Shown piece after piece: positions 26,097-35,200 of a stretch of 64,000 bases of DNA. Location: contig NZ_JAODIW010000006.1 of NCBI RefSeq assembly GCF_026586625.1, positions 1 through 64,000 on the forward strand. Direction: 5' to 3'. Each line of letters begins with the position of its first letter. The stretch's first letter is position 1. Source of the stretch: Halobium salinum. GTDB taxonomy: Archaea > Halobacteriota > Halobacteria > Halobacteriales > Haloferacaceae. Both the position numbers and the translations under genes were made by a program. The notes below the pieces were generated by a model. That model saw only the letters and a program-made list of their open reading frames with translations. It was not told the origin of the DNA and ran no database searches.

Positions 26097-28348
26097 GCGC
26101 GGGCGACGAGGAACTCGCGAAGGACCTGGGCCCGCTGGCGGCGCTGACCATCGGCGTCGGGACGATGATCGGGGCCGGCATCTTCGTCCTCCCGGGCGAC
26201 GCCATCACCGACGCGGGCTCCTTCGCCGTCATCTCGTTCGTCCTGGGGGGGGCCATCGCGCTTCTGACCGCCTTCTCGGCCTCCGAGTTGGGGACCGCCA
26301 TGCCCCGCTCCGGGGGCGCGTACTACTACGTCAACCGCGCGCTCGGCCCGCTGTTCGGCAGCGTGGCGGGGTGGGCCAACTGGCTCGGCCTCGCCTTCGC
26401 CAGCGCGTTCTACATGGTCGGGTTCGGTCAGTACATCGCCAACATCCTCGCGACGTACACCGGGGTGTCGCTGTACGGCGGTCTCGGCCTCGGGCCGCTC
26501 GTCCTCACCGGCGTGAAAGTCGTCGCACTCGTCGGCGGCGCCCTGTTCGTCGCCATCAACTACGTCGGGGCGAAGGAGACCGGGAAACTGCAGAACATAA
26601 TCGTCGTGATTCTGGTCGCCATCCTCGCGGTGTTCACCGTGGTGGGGTCGACTCGCGCCGACCCGGCGAACCTGCCCGCAGGGAAGGGCATCGGCCCGAT
26701 GCTGACGACGACCGGGCTCATCTTCGTCTCCTACCTCGGGTTCGTCCAGATCACGAGCGTCGCCGAGGAGATCAAGGAGCCAGGGAAGAACCTCCCGCGG
26801 GCCGTCATCGGGAGCGTCGTCATCGTGACGGCCATCTACGCGCTCGTGCTCGTCGTCATGTCGGCGGCGGTCGAGCAGGGGTTCATCGCCGACCTCCCCG
26901 CCGGCCAGATCGCCGTCGTCGAGGTCGGACGGCTCCTGCTGGGCCCGGTCGGCGCCATCGCGCTGCTCATCGGGGGGCTGCTCGCGACCGCCTCCAGCGC
27001 GAACGCCAGCATCCTCGCCTCCTCGCGCATCAACTTCGCGATGGGGCGCGACCGCATCCTCTCGCCCGAAATCAACGAGGTCCACCCGAACTACGGGACG
27101 CCGTACCGCGCCATCGCCATCACCGGCGCGCTCATCCTCGTCTTCATCGTCGCCGCTCCTATCGAGACGCTGGCGACGCTCGGGAGCGTGCTCCACCTCG
27201 TCATCTACGGCCTGCTCAACATCGCGCTGATCGTGATGCGCGAGGCCGACGTCGAGGGGTACGAGCCGTCGTACACCGTGCCGCTGTACCCCATCACCCC
27301 GATACTCGGCTGTCTGCTCTCGTTCGCGCTCATCGTGTTCATCGCGCCGCTCGTCATCGCGCTGGGCGGGGTCGTCGTCCTCGGGGCGATGCTCTGGTAT
27401 CTCGTGTACGCCCGTTCCCGGACGACGGAGGCGGGCGCGCTCACCGAGTACATCCTCGAGCGGAGCGAGGACCTGCCGAAGTCCGCGGTGTCGGCCGCGA
27501 CCTCCGTCCAGCCCGACGGCGGCGAGTTCCGCGTGATGGTCCCCCTCGCCAACCCCAGAACGGAGAAGACGCTCATCACGGTCGCCAGCGCCGTGGCGAA
27601 ACAGCGCGGCGGGACCGTCGACGCCGTCCACATCGTGACGGTGCCCGACCAGACCTCCCTCGAGTACGCCGCCAACCACCTCGACGACCACGAGAAGGAC
27701 TACCACGAGGTGCTCGACGCGGCGAAGCGCGACGCCGAGACGTTCGGCGTCCCCATCGAGACCCACACCATCGTCTCCCACCAGTCGTTCGACGGCATCT
27801 TCGACGCCGCGCGCCGACACAAAGCAGACCTCGTCGTGATGGGTCGCGGGGCGGACGCCCACGGCTCGCCCGGCCGCGTCGAGAGCAAGATCGACGAACT
27901 GGCGATGGACCTCCCGAGCGACTTCCTCGTGCTCGACGACCGCGGGTTCGCACCCGAACGCATCCTCGTGCCGACCGCCGGCGGCCCCGACTCCGAACTG
28001 AGCGCCGAGATCGCCGCGCTGCTGCGACAGGAGTACGGCTCCGAGGTCACCCTCCTGAACGTCAACGACGACGTGGCGGCCGGCGAGGCGTTCTTGGAGG
28101 AGTGGGCGACGGAGCGAGGTCTCGCCGACGCCGAACTGCGCGTCGAGAGCGGCGACGTGGAGACGGCCATCCGGAACGTCGCCAGCGAGCACTCGATGGT
28201 CATCATCGGCGCGACCGAGCGCGGCCTCCTCTCGCGGCTCGTCCGCGGGTCGCTCGTGCTCGACGTGGTCGACGAAGTCGACTGCCCCGTGATGCTCGCC
28301 GAGAAGGCGCGCCCGCGCGGGCTACTCGAACGGCTGCTCGGTAAGTAG
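26093..28348 (+). CDS. APC amino acid permease with C-terminal Usp domains
   Basis: A 751-residue membrane protein. The first 440 or so residues form an APC-superfamily transporter with about twelve membrane segments, opening with [20 protein letters not shown], the substrate-site glycine motif of this superfamily. [33 protein letters not shown] and the [21 protein letters not shown] segment are also typical. The C-terminal 270 residues are cytoplasmic and hold two Usp-like domains ([40 protein letters not shown]). The second ends with [15 protein letters not shown], close to the ATP-loop pattern. It is translationally coupled to the Usp gene upstream. The transported substrate is not predictable. 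Confidence 0.92.
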   Translation: MSAGDEELAKDLGPLAALTIGVGTMIGAGIFVLPGDAITDAGSFAVISFVLGGAIALLTAFSASELGTAMPRSGGAYYYVNRALGPLFGSVAGWANWLGLAFASAFYMVGFGQYIANILATYTGVSLYGGLGLGPLVLTGVKVVALVGGALFVAINYVGAKETGKLQNIIVVILVAILAVFTVVGSTRADPANLPAGKGIGPMLTTTGLIFVSYLGFVQITSVAEEIKEPGKNLPRAVIGSVVIVTAIYALVLVVMSAAVEQGFIADLPAGQIAVVEVGRLLLGPVGAIALLIGGLLATASSANASILASSRINFAMGRDRILSPEINEVHPNYGTPYRAIAITGALILVFIVAAPIETLATLGSVLHLVIYGLLNIALIVMREADVEGYEPSYTVPLYPITPILGCLLSFALIVFIAPLVIALGGVVVLGAMLWYLVYARSRTTEAGALTEYILERSEDLPKSAVSAATSVQPDGGEFRVMVPLANPRTEKTLITVASAVAKQRGGTVDAVHIVTVPDQTSLEYAANHLDDHEKDYHEVLDAAKRDAETFGVPIETHTIVSHQSFDGIFDAARRHKADLVVMGRGADAHGSPGRVESKIDELAMDLPSDFLVLDDRGFAPERILVPTAGGPDSELSAEIAALLRQEYGSEVTLLNVNDDVAAGEAFLEEWATERGLADAELRVESGDVETAIRNVASEHSMVIIGATERGLLSRLVRGSLVLDVVDEVDCPVMLAEKARPRGLLERLLGK

Positions 28349-28422
28349 CGACCACCGCTGCGTTCCTCCCGTGCCGGCGTCGATGCGGGAGAGATTTACC
28401 CCGCCCCGCCGAACGCCCGCCA

Positions 28423-29997
28423 ATGACCAGTGACTCGCCCCGGAACGTCCTCTTCGTCGTGATGGACACGGTCCGGAAGAGCCACCTCGGCCCCTACGGC
28501 TACGACCGACCGACGACCCCCGGTCTCGACGCCTTCGCCGAGGAGGCGACCGTCTTCGAGGAGGCGGTCGCTCCCGCGCCGTGGACGCTCCCCGTCCACG
28601 CCTCCCTGTTCACCGGGATGTACCCCCACCAGCACGGCGCCGACCAGGAGAACCCGTATCTGGAAGGGGCGACGACCCTCGCGGAGACCCTCTCCGCGGC
28701 CGGCTACGCCACCGCCTGCTACTCCTCGAACGCGTGGATTACCCCCTACACCCACCTCACCGACGGGTTCGACGACCAGGACAACTTCTTCGAGGTGATG
28801 CCCGGCGACTTCCTCTCCGGACCGCTCGCGAAGGCGTGGCGGACGATGAACGACAACGACCGGCTCCGAGCCGTCGCGGACAAACTCGTCAGCCTCGGCA
28901 ACACCGCCCACGAACTTCTCGCCGGCGGCGACACGGCCGACTCGAAGACGCCCGCCGTGATGGAGCGCACCGCGGGGTTCATCCGCGACGCCGAGGACGC
29001 CGGCGACGACTGGTTCGCGTTCGTCAACCTGATGGACGCCCACCTCCCCTACCACCCGCCCGAGGAGTTCGCCGAACGGTTCGCCCCCGGCGTCGACTCC
29101 ACCGCAGTGTGTCAGAACTCGAAGGAGTACAACTCCGGCGCCCGCGACATCGACGACGGGGAGTGGGCGGATATTCGAGGGCTGTACGACGCCGAAATCG
29201 CCCACATCGACGCCCAGCTCCGGCGCCTCTTCTCGTGGCTGAAGGAGACCGACCGCTGGGACGACACCGCGGTCGTCGTCTGTGCCGACCACGGCGAACT
29301 GCACGGCGAACACGACCTCTACGGCCACGAGTTCGGGCTGTACGACCCGCTCGTCAACGTCCCCCTGCTGGTCAAGCATCCCGCCCTCGAGACGGGTGAG
29401 CGCCGCGAGGACACCGTCGAACTCGTCGACCTCTACCACACCGTGCTCGACTCCCTCGGCGTCGAAGGCGGGACGCCAACCGAGGAGGGCGACGAGGCGG
29501 TCGCGCTCGACCGCACGCGCTCGCTCCTCTCCGCCGACTATCGTGAGTTCGCCACCGTCGACGACGTAGACCGCGACCCCGGACAGGTCGGCGGCCCCGA
29601 CGGCGAGTACGGGTTCGTCGAGTACTCCCGTCCCGTGGTCGAACTCAAGCAGTTGGAGGAGAAGGCCTCCGCGGCCGGGCTGACGGTTCCCGAGCAGTCC
29701 CGGTTCCGCTCCCGGATGCGCGCCGCCCGCCGACCGGACGCGAAGTACACCCGCATCTCCCGAATCGAGGACGAGGCGTTCGCTCTCGACGACGACCCCG
29801 ACGAGGAGCGCAACCTCGCGGGGGAGTTCGAAGACCACGAGGCGCTCCGGGAGACGGAGGCGGCCCTCGCTCGCTTCGAGGAGGCGGCCGGCGGCGCGTG
29901 GGTCGGCGAGGAGGAGGGCGAGGCGACCGACGAAGCCGTCCAGGAGATGGACGAGGAGGCACAGGAGCGCCTGCGCGACCTCGGGTATCTGGAGTAG
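28423..29997 (+). CDS. Sulfatase-fold protein with Thr nucleophile position
   Basis: A 524-residue alkaline-phosphatase-superfamily protein of the sulfatase family. The N-terminal metal region is NVLFVVMDTVRKSHLGPYGY and the second metal site is VVVCADHGELHGEH. In classical sulfatases a Cys or Ser in C/S-x-P-S-R becomes formylglycine. Here the aligned segment is TLPVHASLFTG, giving Thr at residue 55 and His for the Arg. That resembles phospho-transferring relatives that use Thr, so hydrolysis of sulfate esters is doubtful. No signal peptide is seen, which suggests a cytoplasmic protein. It is monocistronic; the C-terminal 150 residues are acidic and helical. Confidence 0.82.
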   Translation: MTSDSPRNVLFVVMDTVRKSHLGPYGYDRPTTPGLDAFAEEATVFEEAVAPAPWTLPVHASLFTGMYPHQHGADQENPYLEGATTLAETLSAAGYATACYSSNAWITPYTHLTDGFDDQDNFFEVMPGDFLSGPLAKAWRTMNDNDRLRAVADKLVSLGNTAHELLAGGDTADSKTPAVMERTAGFIRDAEDAGDDWFAFVNLMDAHLPYHPPEEFAERFAPGVDSTAVCQNSKEYNSGARDIDDGEWADIRGLYDAEIAHIDAQLRRLFSWLKETDRWDDTAVVVCADHGELHGEHDLYGHEFGLYDPLVNVPLLVKHPALETGERREDTVELVDLYHTVLDSLGVEGGTPTEEGDEAVALDRTRSLLSADYREFATVDDVDRDPGQVGGPDGEYGFVEYSRPVVELKQLEEKASAAGLTVPEQSRFRSRMRAARRPDAKYTRISRIEDEAFALDDDPDEERNLAGEFEDHEALRETEAALARFEEAAGGAWVGEEEGEATDEAVQEMDEEAQERLRDLGYLE

Positions 29998-30030
29998 TCC
30001 AACGTCGGCGGTCGGTTCCTTCCTCCCGAG

Positions 30031-30360
30031 TCACGTTCCCGAGGTAATCTGGAGCCCCGCGACGCCGGCGACGACGAGACAGATACAGCCCAACCTGATT
30101 GCAGTCGCCGGCTCGTCGAAGAGGTAGATGCCCAGGAGGGCAGTACCGACGGCGCCGATGCCCGTCCACACCGCGTACGCCGTGCCGACGGGGAGCGTCT
30201 CGACCGCCCGCGCGAGCAGGAGGACGCTGACGGCCATCGCGCCGACCACGACCGCGGTCGCCCGGAGGTTCCGGAAGCCGTCGGCGTACTCCAGGCCGAC
30301 GGCCCACACCGTCTCGAACAGCGCCGCGACGACTAACACCAGCCACGCTCGGCCGACCAC
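30031..30360 (-). CDS. SMR exporter, Gdx/SugE type
   Basis: A 109-residue small multidrug resistance protein with four membrane helices. The first helix carries the essential Glu in LFETVWAVGLEYADGF, and the segment LPVGTAYAVWTGIGAVGTAL follows. Both match the Gdx (formerly SugE) branch, whose members export guanidinium in exchange for protons, rather than the EmrE drug-export branch. The start is a GTG 3 bases after the panE stop, so it is co-transcribed as the second gene. Guanidinium export is inferred from subfamily resemblance. Confidence 0.88.
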   Translation of the reverse strand: MVGRAWLVLVVAALFETVWAVGLEYADGFRNLRATAVVVGAMAVSVLLLARAVETLPVGTAYAVWTGIGAVGTALLGIYLFDEPATAIRLGCICLVVAGVAGLQITSGT

Positions 30361-30363
30361 GGT

Positions 30364-31275
30364 TCAACGCACCCCCGCGCCGCGCTCCCACGCCCGAAGC
30401 AGCCGCGTCAACGTCCGGTTCGTCGGCACCCCGACGTCGTGGCGTTCGGCCCGGTCGACCACCGCACCGTTGAGCGCGTCCACCTCGGTTCGGCTCCTGG
30501 ACTCCACGTCCTGTAGCATCGACGACCGGTTCGTCGCGGTCGCCGACGCGACCCGCTCGACGGCCGCCCTAGCCTGTCGGTTCGACAGCGGGACCCCCTC
30601 GGCGCGAGCCACTCTGGCGGTTTCGTGGGCGGCCTCGCGGGCGAGCCGCGGCGCGTTCTCCCCCTTCCCGGGCGGGTCGCCGCCGACGAGGGCGCCGTTC
30701 TCGACGCGGCAGAGTGCGGTGGTCGCGTTGATTCCCGCGTTGACCGCCAGTTTCTCCCAGCGTCTGCGGGGCATGTCGCTCGCGACGAGCGTCCGTACGT
30801 CCGCGGCGCGGAAGGCGCGGCCGACGCGCTCGGCGACGGGGTCCGGCCCGCGGTCGAGTCCGCCGACGACGACGCGGCCGACGCCGGTGCAGTCGACGAG
30901 GCCCGATTCGCGCAGGCGTGCGCCGTAGGAGGCCGTACCGGCGACGACCGGCGCGTCGAGTTCCGCGAGCCGCTCCTCGGTGAGCCCGTTCTGGAGCGAG
31001 CAGACCGCGCCGTAGTCGCCGTCGGCGAGCGCCTCGACGGCGGCCGCGGTGTCGTAGCTCTTCACCGTCACGAGGACGAGGTCGGCCGATTCGGGAGCGG
31101 TCGTGTCCGCGTCCGGGTCGACGTCCGCCTCGACCTCCCCCTCGATTCGGAGGCCATCCTTCCGGACCGTCGAGACGTGCGGGTCGCGGCCGACGAGCGT
31201 CACGTCGTGTGCGCGGGCGAGGAGGCCGCCGAGGAGACTCCCGAGGCTCCCGGCGCCGAAGACGACGATGTCCAT
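30364..31275 (-). CDS. panE: Ketopantoate reductase family protein
   Basis: A 303-residue NADPH-dependent oxidoreductase of the ketopantoate reductase family, which makes pantoate for coenzyme A. The nucleotide-binding motif MDIVVFGAGSLGSLLGGLLA opens the protein, followed by VTLVGRDPHV. LVLVTVKSYDT and SLQNGLTEERL come next, and the C-terminal helical domain contains RRRWEKLAVNAGINATTAL with the conserved Lys and Asn. The family also includes relatives acting on other 2-keto acids, so panE is probable rather than proven. It heads a two-gene unit with the SMR exporter. Confidence 0.82.
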   Translation of the reverse strand: MDIVVFGAGSLGSLLGGLLARAHDVTLVGRDPHVSTVRKDGLRIEGEVEADVDPDADTTAPESADLVLVTVKSYDTAAAVEALADGDYGAVCSLQNGLTEERLAELDAPVVAGTASYGARLRESGLVDCTGVGRVVVGGLDRGPDPVAERVGRAFRAADVRTLVASDMPRRRWEKLAVNAGINATTALCRVENGALVGGDPPGKGENAPRLAREAAHETARVARAEGVPLSNRQARAAVERVASATATNRSSMLQDVESRSRTEVDALNGAVVDRAERHDVGVPTNRTLTRLLRAWERGAGVR

Positions 31276-31326
31276 GGACGTCGCTGGACTGCGAAGCTGA
31301 AAAAGTCGGCAGGTTCCGGCGCCCGG

Positions 31327-31635
31327 TCAGTCCTCGGTCCAGTAGTACAGCTCCTCCTTGCCGGCGCCACAGCTGGGACACTCCTCGGGGAGCGAGTGGA
31401 TGCGACCCATCTCGCCACACTCCCAGCAGCGCCACATCAGTTGCGCCTCGCCGAGTTCGCTACTGGACAGCGTCTCCTCGTGGAGTGACTCGACGTTCTC
31501 GTGGACGCGGACGTAGAACCCGGCGTCGTCGAACCCGCGGATGACGCCCAGCTCCGTCCCGTCCGTGTCGAACACCGCCTCGCCGAGTTCGAGGTCCTCG
31601 AACGCCTCCGCCGTGCCGCCTTCGCTCTGAGCCAT
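31327..31635 (-). CDS. PRC-like plus zinc-ribbon protein, copy A
   Basis: A 102-residue protein with a PRC-barrel-like N-terminal half (FEDLELGEAVFDTDGTELGV, FDDAGFYVRVHENVESL) and a C-terminal rubredoxin-like zinc ribbon: CWECGEMGRIHS to CPSCGAGKEELYYWTED. The two CxxC pairs should bind one metal ion. Its function is unknown; such proteins recur in haloarchaea. It is a paralog of the product at 31735-32043, and both end in the identical YYWTED. The ATG at 31635 aligns the two N-termini; a longer in-frame start adds unshared residues. Confidence 0.85.
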   Translation of the reverse strand: MAQSEGGTAEAFEDLELGEAVFDTDGTELGVIRGFDDAGFYVRVHENVESLHEETLSSSELGEAQLMWRCWECGEMGRIHSLPEECPSCGAGKEELYYWTED

Positions 31636-31734
31636 GTGTATTGATACCATCTGTCGGGGCAAAAACCGTCGCATCTGTTCGGTGGTCGACCGGTTCCCGC
31701 GAGGACGAGTTCCGGGAGGCGGCCCCGTGCGCGC

Positions 31735-32043
31735 TCAGTCCTCGGTCCAGTAGTAGAGTTGCTCCTTCTCGACGCCGCAGTTGGGGCAGGTGTCGGGGAT
31801 GTCCGGTGCGTCGCCGAGGTCGCCCATCTCGCCGCAGTTCGAACAGCGCCACATCAGTTCGGCCTCGCCGAACTCGTGGCCGGCGCGCTCGTGTTCGACC
31901 GAGAGCGAGACGATGCCCTCGCGAGTCGTCACGAAGAAGCCGTCCTCGTCGAAGCCGCGGACGCGACCGACGGGGTCGCCGCCTTCCGTGTAGAGGGTGG
32001 TGCCGATGGTGACGCGACTCTCCTGGGGGTCGTCGGAAGACAT
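31735..32043 (-). CDS. PRC-like plus zinc-ribbon protein, copy B
   Basis: A 102-residue protein with the same design as its neighbour: a barrel-like half (VTIGTTLYTEGGDPVGRVRG, FDEDGFFVTTREGIVSLSV), then GEAELMWRCSNCGEMGDLGD and CPNCGVEKEQLYYWTED. The metal ligands are two CxxC pairs spaced like those of rubredoxin, so iron or zinc is possible. It begins MSSDDPQESR. The 99-base gap between the copies leaves room for a promoter, so they need not be one unit. Function unknown; an RNA-binding or redox role is a guess only. Confidence 0.85.
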   Translation of the reverse strand: MSSDDPQESRVTIGTTLYTEGGDPVGRVRGFDEDGFFVTTREGIVSLSVEHERAGHEFGEAELMWRCSNCGEMGDLGDAPDIPDTCPNCGVEKEQLYYWTED

Positions 32044-32264
32044 GGGTCGATGGACGCGCGCCGAGGAGAAAAAGCCGCGTGGGGGTCGGTGGCGAACCCC
32101 TCCGTTTCGGGTCGAGATAACTGACTGTTGGTGGTGAGGTGTGCTGGAGTGCAGCTCTGTTGTCGACCGCAAGCGAGGCCGGAGGCCGAGCGAGCGGGGA
32201 TTTTTGGTCGAGCTTTTTGCGCCGAGCGGTGGCCGAAGGCCACCCGAGGCGGGAAAAGGTCGGT

Positions 32265-35200
32265 CTACATGAAGTCGGCAATGCCGCTCTGCTTGTTCTT
32301 GTCGTTCTCGAACACGGATTCGAGGCTCCTATCCAGCACTTCGAGGCGCTGTTTCGTGTAGGGCCGGCAGTCGAACTCCTCGGCCACCTCGATGGCGGTG
32401 TCCATGTACTTGTTCACGGACCCTTGATGGACGGTGAGGTTGACCCGGCCGCCACACTCCCGGCAGTCGCCGGTGAGAGGCATTCTTCTATATTTCTCCC
32501 CGCAGTCGAGACAGCGCGTCTCCTGGCGGGAGAACGCGCGGAGGTTCCCGATGAGGTCGGGGAGGAAGTGGTACTCGATGACGCGCTCGGCCACGTCGGT
32601 CTCGTCGACGGCGTACAGCTTTCGGGCGAGCGCGAGCTGGGCGTCCATCTTGTCCATCATCGACCCGAGCGTCTTATACGCCGAGAGCGCGGGGCCGAGG
32701 TGGATGTCCGTGGTGTCGTGGCTGTGGACGAAGTCGGTGTACTCGCGGTCGGTGCCGAGGGTCTCCTCGGCGATTCGCATGCAGTCTTCCACGTCGTCGG
32801 GGTCGGCCATCTCCCGGGTCGCCTCGTAGAACTCCCGCGGGTACTGGCGCACGATGTCCATGTTGTGGGCCTCGTCGTCGATTTCGGACGGGTCGATGCG
32901 CGAGGACATCACGAGCGGGGCGTCCATCTGCCCGCCGCGCTTGTCCGGGAGGAACTCCTTCGAGAAGTTGAGCAGGCCGTCCATCAGGAGCATCACGCAG
33001 TCCTCGTCGCCGTCGCACTGCCCCGAGTAGAGGCCGTCGGCGACGAGCGTGTGGTCCTCGGCGACGGTGAGACAGTAGACGGCGTCGAGGTCGTCGGGCG
33101 CCGGGACGAAGTCGACGCCGACGACTTCGTCGAGGTCCAGTCTGCCGGTCGGCGTCGAGACGCTGGTCGTCGCCTCCGAGTGCGACACCTCCATCGCCCC
33201 ACCGTCCGGGAGCGCGGTCCCGGCCACGGCAGAGCCGCCGCCGGGCGCCTCCGTCGGCAACGGGATGCGGTCGCCGATGCCGAGTTCGCGGGCGTCACAG
33301 CGCCGGATGGGAGCGGCGTCGTCGTCGTCGGCCGAGCCGTCCCCGACCTCGCCCTCTGTCCTGTCCCACTTCACCATCGTGTGTCGGGGGGTGACCGTCA
33401 GCGACCGACCGGTCGCGGTCTCGACTTCGACGAGGAAGTCGGGTGCCGGATGTTTCGAGACGGCGTCGACGGGGCGGACGGCTTCGGTCCCGTCCGGTCC
33501 GATAGCGGGGACGGCGAGGCCGTCGTCCGCGTCCAGTTCCTGCACGAGGGTGCCGAAGTCGTCCTCCCGGGGGTCGTCCAGGCGGGACTCCACGAGGCTC
33601 GCGACCGACTGCTCGCGCCAGTCGGTGTCGTCGCCGCCGTCCGTCCCGTCGGTCTCACGCACCCGAACTCGGGTGTCCGGGTGGAAGCAGTTCCGGCGCT
33701 TGGCGGCGTGGAAGTACGGATGGGCGTAGCCGACGGCGGCGCTGGTGAACCCGACGACGCGCCCGACGACGGCCGCGGACGTGTGCGGCGCCATCCCGAA
33801 GACGAGTTCGCCGACGAGTTCGTCGCGCTCCTCCACGTCGTAGAACGCCGGCAGGTCGTAGAAGCGTTCGAGGAGGTCGTCGACGAAGTTCGCCGTCTTC
33901 AGCATGTGTTCTGCCGCGCCGTCCGAGAGCACGATGTCCTGTACCTTCAGTTCGACCAGTTGGTCGTCGTGGCGGAGGGGTTCGCCGTCGATGTCGGTCT
34001 CGTAGCCGAGCCCTCGGAAGTGCTCCGCCGTCACGTCGAGTTCCTCGGGGCGGACCGACGTGACCGGGAGGTCGGTCATGTCGTAGCGGACCGTCCCGTC
34101 CTTGAACGACGTGACGCCGTGTTTCGCCCGGAGGACGCCCTTCTCGATGGGTTCGGGCGTCTTCGTCGCCGAGGTGAGCCCCTTCACCCCCTTGAGTATC
34201 TGGAAGGCGGCCTCGCGCTCGGAGACCGCGTCGAGAGCGCCGCGCAGTTCCGCCCCGAGGTCGACGGTGTGCCAGTCTGGGCTCTCGACCTCCCGCTCGC
34301 AACGGGGACACTCGACGCGGCCGGACTCGTCGGGTTCGGCGACGCGGTCGCACTCCTCACAGACGTAGTGCGGCTCGGTGTGCGCACCGCAGTCGGGGCA
34401 GGCGTTCTTGTACGTTTCCGTCCCGCAGTCGCCGCACTTGCGCTCGCCGATGAGCACGTCGACGATTCCCCGTCCTTTCTCGCCGCGGTTGCGGGCAGCC
34501 TCGGCCACGTCGCGCTGGCTCCCGCCGGCCTCCGCGATGGGGAAGAGGGTGTGGACCGCCGGCGAGAGGTCGCGAGACTCCGATTTCTCCGGGCGACCCA
34601 TCCGCGCCCCGATGCGGGTCGGCGCGCGCTCCCGGACGGCGAAGGGTGCGACCGCCTCGACGGCCTTCATCGCGTTGTCGCCGCCGTCCCACTCGCGGGC
34701 CTCGGCGGGGAGGTCGTCGGCGCTCCACGTCTTTCGGAGTGGACCGTCGACGGCGAGGTCGGCGCCTTCGGTCGCCCCCGTGGGCTCGTCGGCTACTGGG
34801 TCGATGCCGGCGGCTTCCTCGTCGTCTGCGTCGTCCGCGAACTCGACCGCGCCGCCGTCCGCGACTGCGTCCGAGGCGCCACCGTCCCCGCCGGCGTCGG
34901 CCTCGACGACGCCGAGCGTCCGCACGAACGGTCGCCAGTCCGGCACGCGGAGGGTCTCCTCGGTCTGGCGGTGTTCGACGAGGAGCACTTCGAGTGCGCG
35001 CCGAGTCTCCTCGGTGTTGTCGAGGACGAGGACGCCGTCGGTGCCCGTGGCGGTGCGGTCGTCCTCGAGTTCGCCGGCCGCGACGGTCTCGGCGAGCGCC
35101 TCGAAGCGCTCGACCGGGACGTCGTGCCAGCAGTAGGTGTATGCCGGATGGAGCGGGGCGTCGTACTCGCTCACCCACTCCAGAGCCTCGGCGGCGCTCG

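Noticed and set aside
28423-29997. Plain sulfatase annotation
   Set aside because: The formylglycine-site Cys/Ser is a Thr and the Arg is a His, so the activity name is not supported.
33018-33689. Homing endonuclease inside the polC intein
   Set aside because: No LAGLIDADG or HNH motif is visible in the 224 residues, so it is called a mini-intein.
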